From: Pseudalgibacter ostreae
Lineage (GTDB): Bacteria; Bacteroidota; Bacteroidia; Flavobacteriales; Flavobacteriaceae
Direction of reading: 5' to 3'
DNA length: 64,000 nucleotides
Assembly: GCF_042427585.1 (NCBI RefSeq)
Contig: NZ_JBHMFC010000006.1
Location: 31,935-95,934, forward strand
The notes beneath the pieces are model-generated. The model made no database searches and was not told where the DNA came from. It worked only from the letters and a program-made list of their open reading frames with translations. Positions 1-8,325 of the stretch are shown in pieces (position 1 is the stretch's first letter; the number at the start of each line of letters is the position of its first letter). The translations under genes and the position numbers were made by a program.

Positions 1-1
1 G

Positions 2-496
2 TTAGTGCTTGCGGGTATTTTTGTTATAGTGCTTTTTGGTGTTTTGTTTCTTTATATAAAAAAAAGCACCTCTAAAATAGCACTAAAAATCAGGACGTTT
101 TTAAACGGACTGGCAGAAGGGCTTTTAAGTGTGTTTAAAATGAAAAATAAATGGGCCTTTATTTTTCACACTCTTTTTATTTGGGCCATGTATATCCTTA
201 TGTTTTATGTTACTACGTTTGCTTTAGATGAACTGCAAGCTGCTTCTGTAGGAGCTGTAATTGTTGCTTTTATTGCGGCAAGTTTTACCATAGCAGCCAC
301 AAATGGAGGTGTTTTTTTCTATCCGGCAGCGGTATTAGGGGCTTTTCTTTTATACGGGTTGCCTAAAGATGCCAGCTATGCTTTTGGTTGGATTATATGG
401 GCCTCTCAGACGCTTATGATTTTTGTTTTTGGAACCCTCTCTTTTATTTTTCTTCCTATTTATAATAGAAAAAGGATTTCGGAAAATCGTGAATAA
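2..496 (+). CDS. Flippase-like integral membrane protein (lysylphosphatidylglycerol synthase TM-domain family), 5' truncated
   Basis: The reading frame is open to the left edge of the window, so only the C-terminal ~164 residues are present. They contain several strongly hydrophobic helices separated by short basic loops (for example a KKKSTSK stretch near the left edge). The pattern fits the YbhN/AglD-like membrane domain family that also forms the flippase part of MprF; such a gene commonly precedes an esterase-like gene and radA in flavobacteria, which is the order here. The substrate is unknown. The GTG at position 5 is in frame but is unlikely to be the real start, because full-length members are about twice this size. 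The family call rests on hydrophobic pattern and gene order. Confidence 0.6.
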   Translation, partial: LVLAGIFVIVLFGVLFLYIKKSTSKIALKIRTFLNGLAEGLLSVFKMKNKWAFIFHTLFIWAMYILMFYVTTFALDELQAASVGAVIVAFIAASFTIAATNGGVFFYPAAVLGAFLLYGLPKDASYAFGWIIWASQTLMIFVFGTLSFIFLPIYNRKRISENRE

Positions 497-582
497 GATT
501 TTTAGCATTTTCAAATGCTTTGTTTTAAACATTGCATTAATTTATTACCTTGTGCGATAATACACCCCAAACTATCTTTCAA

Positions 583-1734
583 ATGAAAAAAAATATATTA
601 TCCTTATTGTTCTTGTGTTTGTTTCTTAATACCGTAAAGGCTCAGGTTATCTATAAGCCTATTGAGTCTTTGAAAATGGGCGAAATACGGGAGCTTAAAA
701 TCCAACTGCCTAGAGGCTATAATGATAACCCAAATAAAAAGTATCCTTTGTTTGTGGTTTTTGATGGGGATTATATGTTTGAGGCTGTTGCAGGAAATGT
801 AGATTATTATTCGTATTGGGAAGACATGCCTAATGCTATAGTGGTTGGTGTAAATCAATTGGATAAGCGTTTTGAGGATTCTATGTATTCTGAGCAAAAC
901 GGATTGCCTACAGAAACAGGGGCTCGTTTTTTTGAGTTTATAGGGATGGAGCTTATTCCGTTTATGGAAAAAAATTACAGAACTGCGTATTTTAAAGTTG
1001 CCGTTGGCCATGGAGAAACCGCTAATTTTATAAACTATTTTTTGCTTAAAGACCAGCCCGTATTTCAAGCTTATGTGGTTATTAGTCCAGAATTAGCGCC
1101 TAAAACAATTGATTATGTTCCAGAAAGGTTAAGCACGCTAGCGTCTAAATCCTTTTATTATTTAGCTACCACTAAAAAGGATTCAAAAGAAATTTTAGAC
1201 GATGCAGAAAAGTTGCACGGCAGAATGAGTGGTGTGGATAATAAAAACCTTGTCTATAAGTATGATGCCTTTAACGAACCGTCTCACTATTCCTTGCCTG
1301 CCCATGTTATGCCTCGTGCTTTAGAAAGTATTTTTAATGTATATCAACCCATTAGTGTTTCAGAGTATAGAGATGTTATTTTGAAATTAGAAGGTTCGCC
1401 TGTGGTGTATTTGGAAGAAAAATATAAAATGATTTATGATCTATTTGGCATAGAAAAAGACATCCTTGTGAACGATTTCAAGGCCATTGCAGCTGCTATA
1501 GAGAAAACAGAACAGTTTGAATATTATGAGCAGCTAGGGAAGATGGGGCGAAAAAGTTATCCAAATACTATCTTGGGCAATTATTATATAGGCCGTTTTT
1601 ACGAACAAACAGGGAATCCTAAAAAAGCGATGCGAACCTATCAATCTGCTTTTATTTTATCTGAAATTGGAGGTATTACAAAAGATGAATTGATGAACAG
1701 GGCAAATGCCATTAAAACCGATTTCGGATATTAA
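583..1734 (+). CDS. Secreted esterase-like alpha/beta-hydrolase fold protein, apparently lacking the nucleophile
   Basis: I chose the ATG at 583 because it begins a clear signal peptide (MKKNILSLLF..., cleavage after VKAQ); an upstream in-frame TTG at 550 adds only a non-signal leader. The 383-residue product resembles the esterase D / enterochelin-esterase-like family: a strand reading PLFVVFDGDYMF, then the nucleophile-elbow region. At the elbow, where GxSxG is expected, residues 142-146 read GHGET, so glycine occupies the serine position. The last ~60 residues look like a TPR-type helical pair (GRFYEQTGNPKKAMRTYQ). It is probably exported to the periplasm. A binding or scaffold role is possible, but none is shown. 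It lies 50 bases before radA on the same strand. Confidence 0.75.
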   Translation: MKKNILSLLFLCLFLNTVKAQVIYKPIESLKMGEIRELKIQLPRGYNDNPNKKYPLFVVFDGDYMFEAVAGNVDYYSYWEDMPNAIVVGVNQLDKRFEDSMYSEQNGLPTETGARFFEFIGMELIPFMEKNYRTAYFKVAVGHGETANFINYFLLKDQPVFQAYVVISPELAPKTIDYVPERLSTLASKSFYYLATTKKDSKEILDDAEKLHGRMSGVDNKNLVYKYDAFNEPSHYSLPAHVMPRALESIFNVYQPISVSEYRDVILKLEGSPVVYLEEKYKMIYDLFGIEKDILVNDFKAIAAAIEKTEQFEYYEQLGKMGRKSYPNTILGNYYIGRFYEQTGNPKKAMRTYQSAFILSEIGGITKDELMNRANAIKTDFGY

Positions 1735-1784
1735 CATTAAGAATGAATAGCTCAATAGTTATTCTGGTTACATGAGTAAATATT

Positions 1785-3143
1785 ATGTCAAAAGTTAAAA
1801 CCACTTTTTTTTGTCAGAGTTGCGGCAATCAATATTCTAAATGGCAAGGGCAATGTACTGCCTGTAAAGAATGGAATACCCTTGTTGAAGAGGTTATCCA
1901 GAAAACAGAAAAAAGGGATTGGAAATTGCCCACATCTCCTTCTAAAAGGGTTTCAAGGCCCTTGCTTATAAAAGAGATCGATAACACCAAAGAAGCTCGG
2001 ATGGACACTTTTGACGGCGAGTTCAATAGGGTTTTGGGTGGAGGAATTGTGCCTGGATCTTTAATCTTGTTAGGAGGGGAGCCCGGGATTGGGAAAAGCA
2101 CTTTGTTGCTTCAAATCTCATTAAAATTGCCCTATAAAACCTTATATGTTTCTGGAGAGGAAAGTCAAAAGCAAATTAAAATGCGTGCAGAACGTATTTA
2201 TCCTGATAATAATAATTGTTATATCCTAACCGAGACCAAAACCCAAAACATATTTAAGCAAATAGAAACTTTAGAACCAGATATCGTTATTATAGATTCT
2301 ATTCAAACGTTGCATAGCGATTATATTGAGTCGTCTTCTGGAAGTATTTCTCAAATAAAAGAATGTACAACAGAACTTATTAAATTTGCTAAAGAAACCG
2401 GAACGCCCGTGCTTCTAATTGGTCATATTACGAAAGACGGTAATATTGCAGGGCCAAAGATTTTGGAGCATATGGTCGATACCGTTTTGCAGTTTGAAGG
2501 CGACCGCAACCATGTGTTTAGAATTTTAAGAGCACATAAAAATAGATTTGGATCCACTAATGAGCTGGGTATTTACGAAATGCAAGGGTCTGGCTTAAGG
2601 GAAGTTTCCAATCCATCAGAGATTTTAATTACTAAAAAAGACGAAGAATTATCTGGCAATGCCATCGCTGCAACACTTGAGGGCATGCGCCCTTTAATGA
2701 TTGAGGTGCAGGCTTTGGTAAGCACTGCTGTTTATGGCACACCTCAAAGAAGTGCCACAGGATTTAACGCTAAAAGATTAAACATGCTTTTGGCCGTTTT
2801 AGAAAAACGTGCAGGCTTCCGTTTAGGGGCTAAAGATGTGTTTTTAAATATTACAGGTGGTATTACGGTAGATGATCCTGCCATAGATTTGGCCGTTGTT
2901 GCCGCTATTTTGTCTTCTAATGAAGATGTCGCTCTGCAAAAAGATTTTTGCTTTGCAGCCGAGGTAGGCTTATCTGGGGAGATCCGTCCTGTACAACGTG
3001 TAGAACAGCGTATATTAGAAGCTGAAAAGCTAGGGTTCTCAACTATTTTTGTATCTAAATACAATAAAATTTCATTAAAGAATACAGCTATCAAAATACA
3101 ATTGATTTCTAAAATGGAAGATTTAGTGGCGTTTGTGGTTTAA
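1785..3143 (+). CDS. radA: DNA repair protein RadA (Sms)
   Basis: RadA is a RecA-like ATPase and branch-migration helicase acting on recombination intermediates. The full 452-residue family layout is visible: an N-terminal four-cysteine zinc finger (C10, C13, C24, C27), a RecA-type ATPase core with Walker A GGEPGIGKST near residue 97, the RadA-specific KNRFG motif near residue 251, and a C-terminal Lon-protease-like domain (about residues 285-452) that in RadA acts as a DNA-binding scaffold. The length is normal and I see no missing residues. It follows the esterase-like gene on the same strand and is followed by a long non-coding gap. Confidence 0.97.
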   Translation: MSKVKTTFFCQSCGNQYSKWQGQCTACKEWNTLVEEVIQKTEKRDWKLPTSPSKRVSRPLLIKEIDNTKEARMDTFDGEFNRVLGGGIVPGSLILLGGEPGIGKSTLLLQISLKLPYKTLYVSGEESQKQIKMRAERIYPDNNNCYILTETKTQNIFKQIETLEPDIVIIDSIQTLHSDYIESSSGSISQIKECTTELIKFAKETGTPVLLIGHITKDGNIAGPKILEHMVDTVLQFEGDRNHVFRILRAHKNRFGSTNELGIYEMQGSGLREVSNPSEILITKKDEELSGNAIAATLEGMRPLMIEVQALVSTAVYGTPQRSATGFNAKRLNMLLAVLEKRAGFRLGAKDVFLNITGGITVDDPAIDLAVVAAILSSNEDVALQKDFCFAAEVGLSGEIRPVQRVEQRILEAEKLGFSTIFVSKYNKISLKNTAIKIQLISKMEDLVAFVV

Positions 3144-3884
3144 ATACGAGGTTTTTTTATTTATTTATTTTTCTCTTGAGACATGTTCTCTTTTCTCTTT
3201 CTCGAATTTTTTGTCTTCAAAACAGTCAAAACGATATGCTTTTAGGTGGTTCGTTTTAATTTTAAAAAAAAAACATCTTTGTTTTGTGTTATGGCAAAGC
3301 ATAAATAACCATGCAGTCTCAAGGTTGATGTGTAATATAGTCTGGAGCAGTAGATATAGATGTTCAGCCCTTTAAGTGGGTGTGCGGGTTTTGAAGAAAT
3401 ATTATGCTTGCATTTAGAATATTGACCTTTGCAGAGCATAAGCGATTTTCTAATGGGGTTAGAAGGAGGGGGGTCAGGACTATCACGAAGGAATTTCCGG
3501 AATTTCGAAATAAATATTAAGAATTATCATTTTTGAATGATAATGTTTTACTTAGAAAGTATGGGCCATACTGCTGATAGGATGATCCAAGAACTATTTG
3601 GAACTTTATGGAAAATTAAATAACGGTACGTATGGATGTGTATTTTGCTAGTCAAGTTTCGTTTGTGAACTTAAATCAGATTTAAAAAGCTATGGCGCTT
3701 TAGTTCGTGATGATTTACACAGCATCACTATGCATCTTGTCTTGTTTATTTGTATTTGAACGGAAATAATTATATTTATGTAAGGTAAGTCTATAATTTA
3801 TTCATAATATTGCGGCGTTTTAATTTTGTGAATCAGAAGTACAGATTCTATAAAATTATCCATTAAAGTGAAAAGGCTTAGTTT
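3144..3884. other. 741-base intergenic gap, no convincing gene
   Basis: This is the longest gap of the core region. I see only short open frames without recognisable features, for example 3404-3520 (38 codons, very basic) and 3561-3623 (20 codons). The 80-codon frame that starts inside radA and runs to 3375 is low-complexity and Phe/Ser-rich, so I treat it as chance. The only clear structure is the hairpin at 3523-3544. The promoter of the large secreted protein gene at 3885 probably lies toward the right end, but I could not find a complete -33/-7 pair. Confidence 0.5.
3523..3544. repeat. Perfect 9-bp inverted repeat (hairpin) in the gap after radA
   Basis: ATTATCATT (3523-3531) and AATGATAAT (3536-3544) pair perfectly around a 4-base TTTG loop. 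The stem is AT-rich and is followed by GTTTTA rather than a long T run, so terminator function for radA is possible but weak. It could also be an operator for the downstream gene. Confidence 0.4.
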
Positions 3885-6800
3885 ATGAACGTCAAAAATA
3901 TTGCCCAGTATTATAGGGTTATGGTAATTTTTATTTTTAGTAATCTTTGCTCAGCAAGCCTTTATGGTCAATATTGCGAACCATTGCATATACAAGAATC
4001 AAATATAATTTATATATCTAAAGTTAGAATTGGTAATATTAGTAATAAGACGCCTGGTGCCACTGGACGTTATGAATATTATTCTGCTTTGCCTGAAACA
4101 AAAATTAAGATTGGTGAGAGTATTGATGGTGTTATTAGTGTAACTATGAATGGGTGGAATGAGGGGGCTAATACGTTGGTTGTTTGGATAAATTTTAATA
4201 GATCTGTAGATAATGATTTCGAAGATAATGGAGAACGTTTTCTGTTTACTTTTAAAGATGATTTTTATCAAAGTGGTTTAAAGACAGTAGATGTGCCCAT
4301 AAGTTTACCTATACCTAATGCTGCACATTTGGGGGTTTCAAGAATGCGTATTGGTGTAAGGTCGGGTACAGGTAGTGACTTCAACTCTTGTAGCTATAAG
4401 TACGCCGGTGGAGAAGTTGAAGATTATAAAATCAATCTTACCACAGAAGCGTCTTCCGTTCCAGACCCTATAATAGGGGATTATCAGGCCGAGTATTGTG
4501 AGCCAACCGAAATCAATCACTATGGCATATACTACATTTCGAATGTTTCTATTGGGGCTATTAATAAAACAACTTTAGGGGATACGGGAGGATATACAGA
4601 TTACACGTCTACCGATGTGACAGATGCTGCTATTGGCGAAGCGCTTACAGGAACTGTAAGTGTTGTTGTAAATGGGGACAATACCACTATGAATAAAGTT
4701 GTTGTTTGGGTGAACTTTAATGAAAGTACACATGATAATTTTAAGGAAGATACAGAACGTTTTGTTTTTGATGCAATAGATGTTGTGAATACAGGTTATA
4801 ATAACAAAAAAATCATACATGTGCCCATTAATATCCCTATTCCGACTACTGCAGAAGTTGGGTTGTCTAGAATGCGAATTGCGTTAAGAACGGGGAGTGG
4901 TGCCTATAGGGCGTGTTTTTTTGGTCATAGTCCCGGAGAAATAGAGGATTATAGTGTTAACCTCACCTCAGGGATTGACTCGAATGCTAGCTCTAGTATT
5001 GTTTTTGATGGCGTGGAGGATTATTTGGAAACAGCTCCTTTTGTTACAGATTGGAGTGCTGCAACCCTTATGGCTTGGGTGAAAATAGAGAGTGACCATA
5101 CGGGTAATCTATCTCAAATTCATGCTATTGCAGGACAGGAAACGGTGAAGTTGTACATTGCAAAAAACAGAAACCCGGTGTTCTCAGTTTTTACCCAAAA
5201 TTCTATAACAGCTTCCAGTGAGAGTCCTGAGGCTATATCTGTAAGACCTTCTCCTAAAATTACATTGTTAAATGACCGATGGTATCATCTTGCAGGCGTT
5301 TTCGATTCGGATTCAAAATCTGTAAAAATTTATCTTAATGGCGAGTTGTTAAATACAAAGACCAATGGTAGGTTGAAATCAGGGCTTTTAACTGAAAATT
5401 GGGACGGTAGCTCTCACGAGCTTTCTCAAAAATATTTTAGGGTTGGCAGAGATTCAGGCAGCAATGCTGGTTCTAGTTATTTTAGAGGAAATATCGATGA
5501 GGTTCGGGTGTTCAATACGGCATTAACCGATGGGCAACTGAAGCATATGGTATATCAAGAAATTAAAGAGAATGAAGGATATGTACAGGGGGCGCTAATA
5601 CCTAAAAACATATTAGATGAGACTACAGGGGCAACAGTATCTTGGGGTAACTTGCAAGCGTACTACCCCATGACAAATATTTCAAACTCCATCACAACCG
5701 ATGCCTCTGGGAATGGGCATAATCTTGCCCTGCGCAATATTTCAGCTATAGAAAGTCAAGCCGCGCCCATGCCGTATGTCTCTGCTAGTGATGGGGAGTG
5801 GCTAAATGAGAGAACTTGGCAGTATGGTGCCGAATGGGATATTATAGATGCTGATGCTAATAAAGATTGGAGTATCGTACACATTAAACATAATATTACT
5901 TCATCCCACTCGCATACAAATTTAGGTTTGATAATTGATGAAGACAAAACGTTTACCTTAAACGGGGATCATGAAATAAAAAATAGTGGGTATTTGGAAT
6001 TGAATGGAACCCTAAACTTGTTAGGTGATTCTCAGTTAATTCAAACCGTTACTAGCGATTTGGTGACATCTGGTACTGGTAAAATTTTAAGGCGCCAAGA
6101 AGGGACATCAAATAAATATAGGTTTAATTATTGGAGTTCGCCTGTTGGAGGCTTAGGTGAAAGTCGTTTAACCGATAATAATAGTGCAAGCCATAACATC
6201 AATAATACTCCGTTTAAGTTGGAGATGTTAAAAGATGGCTTAGGAGTTCCTTTTCAATTTACATCTGCCTATCATGAAAATGGAAAAATCAGTAAATTTT
6301 GGATAAATACTTATAAAAACCAGCTGAGTTATTGGGGTTGGGCGCGTCATGCGGAAACCGAACCGTTAAGTCCGGGTATGGGTTATACCCAAAAAGGAAC
6401 TGGAAGTGCCGATGCAGAACAACATTATATTTTTGAAGGAAAACCAAATAATGGGACGATTTTAATAGAAGCTGTATTAGGCGCTTCGAAAACGGATTTT
6501 CTTTTAGGAAATCCTTACCCGTCGGCTTTAGATGTTCATGAGTTTATTGATGATAATGCCGCTGTTCTTAAGGGCCCTTTATATGTGTGGCAACAATGGG
6601 GTGGAGATTCCCATAATTTAGGAGCTTATGAAGGGGGGTATGCACAAATAACTAAAACGGGAGCAGTTAGAGCTTGTCAGTTTGTGGGTTTTTATGGTGA
6701 TGTTAAAGGAACTGAAGTAGGAACATTTACGCCTTCTAGATATTTGGCAGTTGGGCAAGGGTTTATGGTTGAGGTTATTGCTAGTGGGATGATAGTTTTT

Positions 6801-7622
6801 AATAACAGTCAACGGGTTTTTAGTAAAGAATCAGATGCAGATGGAAGCTACGCTAAAGGTGCTTCATTTTTTAAATCTAACAACATAAAGAGTAAGAGTG
6901 CGGAATTAAAAGGCGATAATGAGCAAGGCCACATGCAAAAAATACGCTTAGAGTTTAATTCGGTAACAGGTCCAGAAACAAGATCAGAAGTGCTTTTAGG
7001 TTTTAGTGATCTAACTACAGATGCTTTTGATTATGGTTATGAAGCCGAAGCCACAGAGCTGAATGGTAGTGGCTTTAGCTTGAGTTTGGATGGAAGAGAT
7101 TTGAGCATACAGGCATATGGCCCTATTAGTGCAAATAAAGTGGTTCCCTTAAATTTCATGTCGTCTGGAGATTATAGTTTTGAAATTAAAATTTCTGAAA
7201 CGGAATATTTAGAGGGCTCACAAGAAATTTATTTAAAAGATAATCTTACGGGAGATTACTTTGATTTAACAAGTAAGAATGCATATCGATTTAGTTCAGG
7301 GTCTGGTAGGTTTAACGAAAGGTTTGAGCTGGTATTTCAATCAGGATCAGAGATGTTAGGGGTCTATTCCTCAAAGAATTCTGAATGTTTTGTGTATGTT
7401 CAGAATGATTCCCATATGCTATTTGTGCACCAATTAAAAACGCCTGTAAGTAAACTGAGTATTATAAATATGTTGGGGCAAAGTGTGCAAGAATTTAGAA
7501 ATGTATCCGTAGAGGATTTAGGTCAAGGTTTGCAATTGCCTCATATGGTTACGGGGGCATATCTGGCTCATTTTGTAACAAGCGACAACCAAGTTATTAC
7601 TAAAAAGTTAATGGTGCATTAA
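3885..7622 (+). CDS. Large secreted GEVED/LamG-domain protein with type IX sorting domain
   Basis: The 1245-residue product starts with a signal peptide (cleavage near LYGQ). Two tandem repeats follow, each ending in a GEVED-type motif: GGEVEDYKINL near residue 175 and PGEIEDYSVNL near residue 350. A LamG/concanavalin-like sandwich spans about residues 369-556 (DRWYHLAGVFD, GNIDEVRVFNTAL). The middle is repetitive beta-rich sequence with a GNPYPSALD motif common in flavobacterial surface proteins. The last ~60 residues (from about 1188, SKLSIINMLGQ, ending ITKKLMVH) form a type A T9SS C-terminal sorting domain, so the protein should be secreted or attached at the cell surface. LamG domains often bind sugars or matrix, so adhesion or glycan binding is an inference. 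It stands alone with long flanking gaps. Confidence 0.88.
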   Translation: MNVKNIAQYYRVMVIFIFSNLCSASLYGQYCEPLHIQESNIIYISKVRIGNISNKTPGATGRYEYYSALPETKIKIGESIDGVISVTMNGWNEGANTLVVWINFNRSVDNDFEDNGERFLFTFKDDFYQSGLKTVDVPISLPIPNAAHLGVSRMRIGVRSGTGSDFNSCSYKYAGGEVEDYKINLTTEASSVPDPIIGDYQAEYCEPTEINHYGIYYISNVSIGAINKTTLGDTGGYTDYTSTDVTDAAIGEALTGTVSVVVNGDNTTMNKVVVWVNFNESTHDNFKEDTERFVFDAIDVVNTGYNNKKIIHVPINIPIPTTAEVGLSRMRIALRTGSGAYRACFFGHSPGEIEDYSVNLTSGIDSNASSSIVFDGVEDYLETAPFVTDWSAATLMAWVKIESDHTGNLSQIHAIAGQETVKLYIAKNRNPVFSVFTQNSITASSESPEAISVRPSPKITLLNDRWYHLAGVFDSDSKSVKIYLNGELLNTKTNGRLKSGLLTENWDGSSHELSQKYFRVGRDSGSNAGSSYFRGNIDEVRVFNTALTDGQLKHMVYQEIKENEGYVQGALIPKNILDETTGATVSWGNLQAYYPMTNISNSITTDASGNGHNLALRNISAIESQAAPMPYVSASDGEWLNERTWQYGAEWDIIDADANKDWSIVHIKHNITSSHSHTNLGLIIDEDKTFTLNGDHEIKNSGYLELNGTLNLLGDSQLIQTVTSDLVTSGTGKILRRQEGTSNKYRFNYWSSPVGGLGESRLTDNNSASHNINNTPFKLEMLKDGLGVPFQFTSAYHENGKISKFWINTYKNQLSYWGWARHAETEPLSPGMGYTQKGTGSADAEQHYIFEGKPNNGTILIEAVLGASKTDFLLGNPYPSALDVHEFIDDNAAVLKGPLYVWQQWGGDSHNLGAYEGGYAQITKTGAVRACQFVGFYGDVKGTEVGTFTPSRYLAVGQGFMVEVIASGMIVFNNSQRVFSKESDADGSYAKGASFFKSNNIKSKSAELKGDNEQGHMQKIRLEFNSVTGPETRSEVLLGFSDLTTDAFDYGYEAEATELNGSGFSLSLDGRDLSIQAYGPISANKVVPLNFMSSGDYSFEIKISETEYLEGSQEIYLKDNLTGDYFDLTSKNAYRFSSGSGRFNERFELVFQSGSEMLGVYSSKNSECFVYVQNDSHMLFVHQLKTPVSKLSIINMLGQSVQEFRNVSVEDLGQGLQLPHMVTGAYLAHFVTSDNQVITKKLMVH

Positions 7623-7736
7623 TTTTTGTATTACAGCGCTAAAAGCGAATTAAAATTCATTAAAATAGCCGAATAATTATTTCGCATTCTAGTTTTAAAG
7701 TGATATTCTGGAATGTGTTTTTAAACGCTATAAATT

Positions 7737-8192
7737 ATGAAGCAAATAATGATTTTTATACTGTTAGTTACCTTCTGCTCGTGTGCAACAAAAATACCAT
7801 TAGCCGAGAAGGTTAGAGCGGCTAACGACTACGTGGCAGGTATTGATGCGAATAACGATTTAGAGACGACACGTGTGAACGGTGTTTTAACAGATGTTTC
7901 TGGGGTTACAGACACAGGACAATATGTTTTAGAATATTATTATAATACGCATAATAATCTATTTCGTATAAAGAACATAGAAACCACCGATAAGGTTGTG
8001 GTCGAAAACTTCTATTTTAAGAATAAACAATTGATTTTTATCACTTCGGAAACCGCTAGTGCATCGCTTAAAAAATTATACATTTCAAAAGGAAAAATTA
8101 TAAATGAATCGGAGGTCGATGCCGCATACGGAAAAATCCTTTTGAATAAGGCTAAAATGTTTCAGAAGGATTTTAAGAAAATTAGTAAATAA
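7737..8192 (+). CDS. Small hypothetical lipoprotein
   Basis: The 151-residue product begins with a short hydrophobic segment ending in a lipobox-like FCSC, so it is probably lipid-anchored. The mature part is polar, with alternating beta-like segments (YVLEYYYNTHNNLFRIKNI) and a lysine-rich end. I do not recognise a family. It lies between the large T9SS substrate and ileS on the same strand and may be a separate transcription unit. Confidence 0.7.
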   Translation: MKQIMIFILLVTFCSCATKIPLAEKVRAANDYVAGIDANNDLETTRVNGVLTDVSGVTDTGQYVLEYYYNTHNNLFRIKNIETTDKVVVENFYFKNKQLIFITSETASASLKKLYISKGKIINESEVDAAYGKILLNKAKMFQKDFKKISK

Positions 8193-8250
8193 AATTCAGC
8201 TTAGTATGGTGGCTGTATTTCTATAATCCTAAATAAAAAAACAAAATATT

Positions 8251-8273
8251 CGTGCTTTTACTTCAAAAGCACG
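8251..8273. repeat. Perfect 9-bp inverted repeat upstream of ileS
   Basis: CGTGCTTTT (8251-8259) pairs with AAAAGCACG (8265-8273) around loop ACTTC. It sits between the lipoprotein gene and ileS. No T run follows on the plus strand, so a terminator reading rightward is uncertain; a leader structure for ileS is another possibility. Confidence 0.4.
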
Positions 8274-8325
8274 CCTAATTTCTTAAAATTCCTTAATTTC
8301 GCAATCTTATAAGAAATACGCGTAA

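Noticed and set aside
550..582. TTG start for the esterase-like gene
   Set aside because: Would place non-signal residues before an obvious signal peptide starting at 583.
3133..3375. 80-codon plus-strand frame beginning inside radA
   Set aside because: Low-complexity Phe/Ser-rich sequence, start overlaps radA, no motif or signal; likely chance.
3404..3520. 38-codon basic frame in the gap after radA
   Set aside because: No homology I recognise and no promoter; too short to support.
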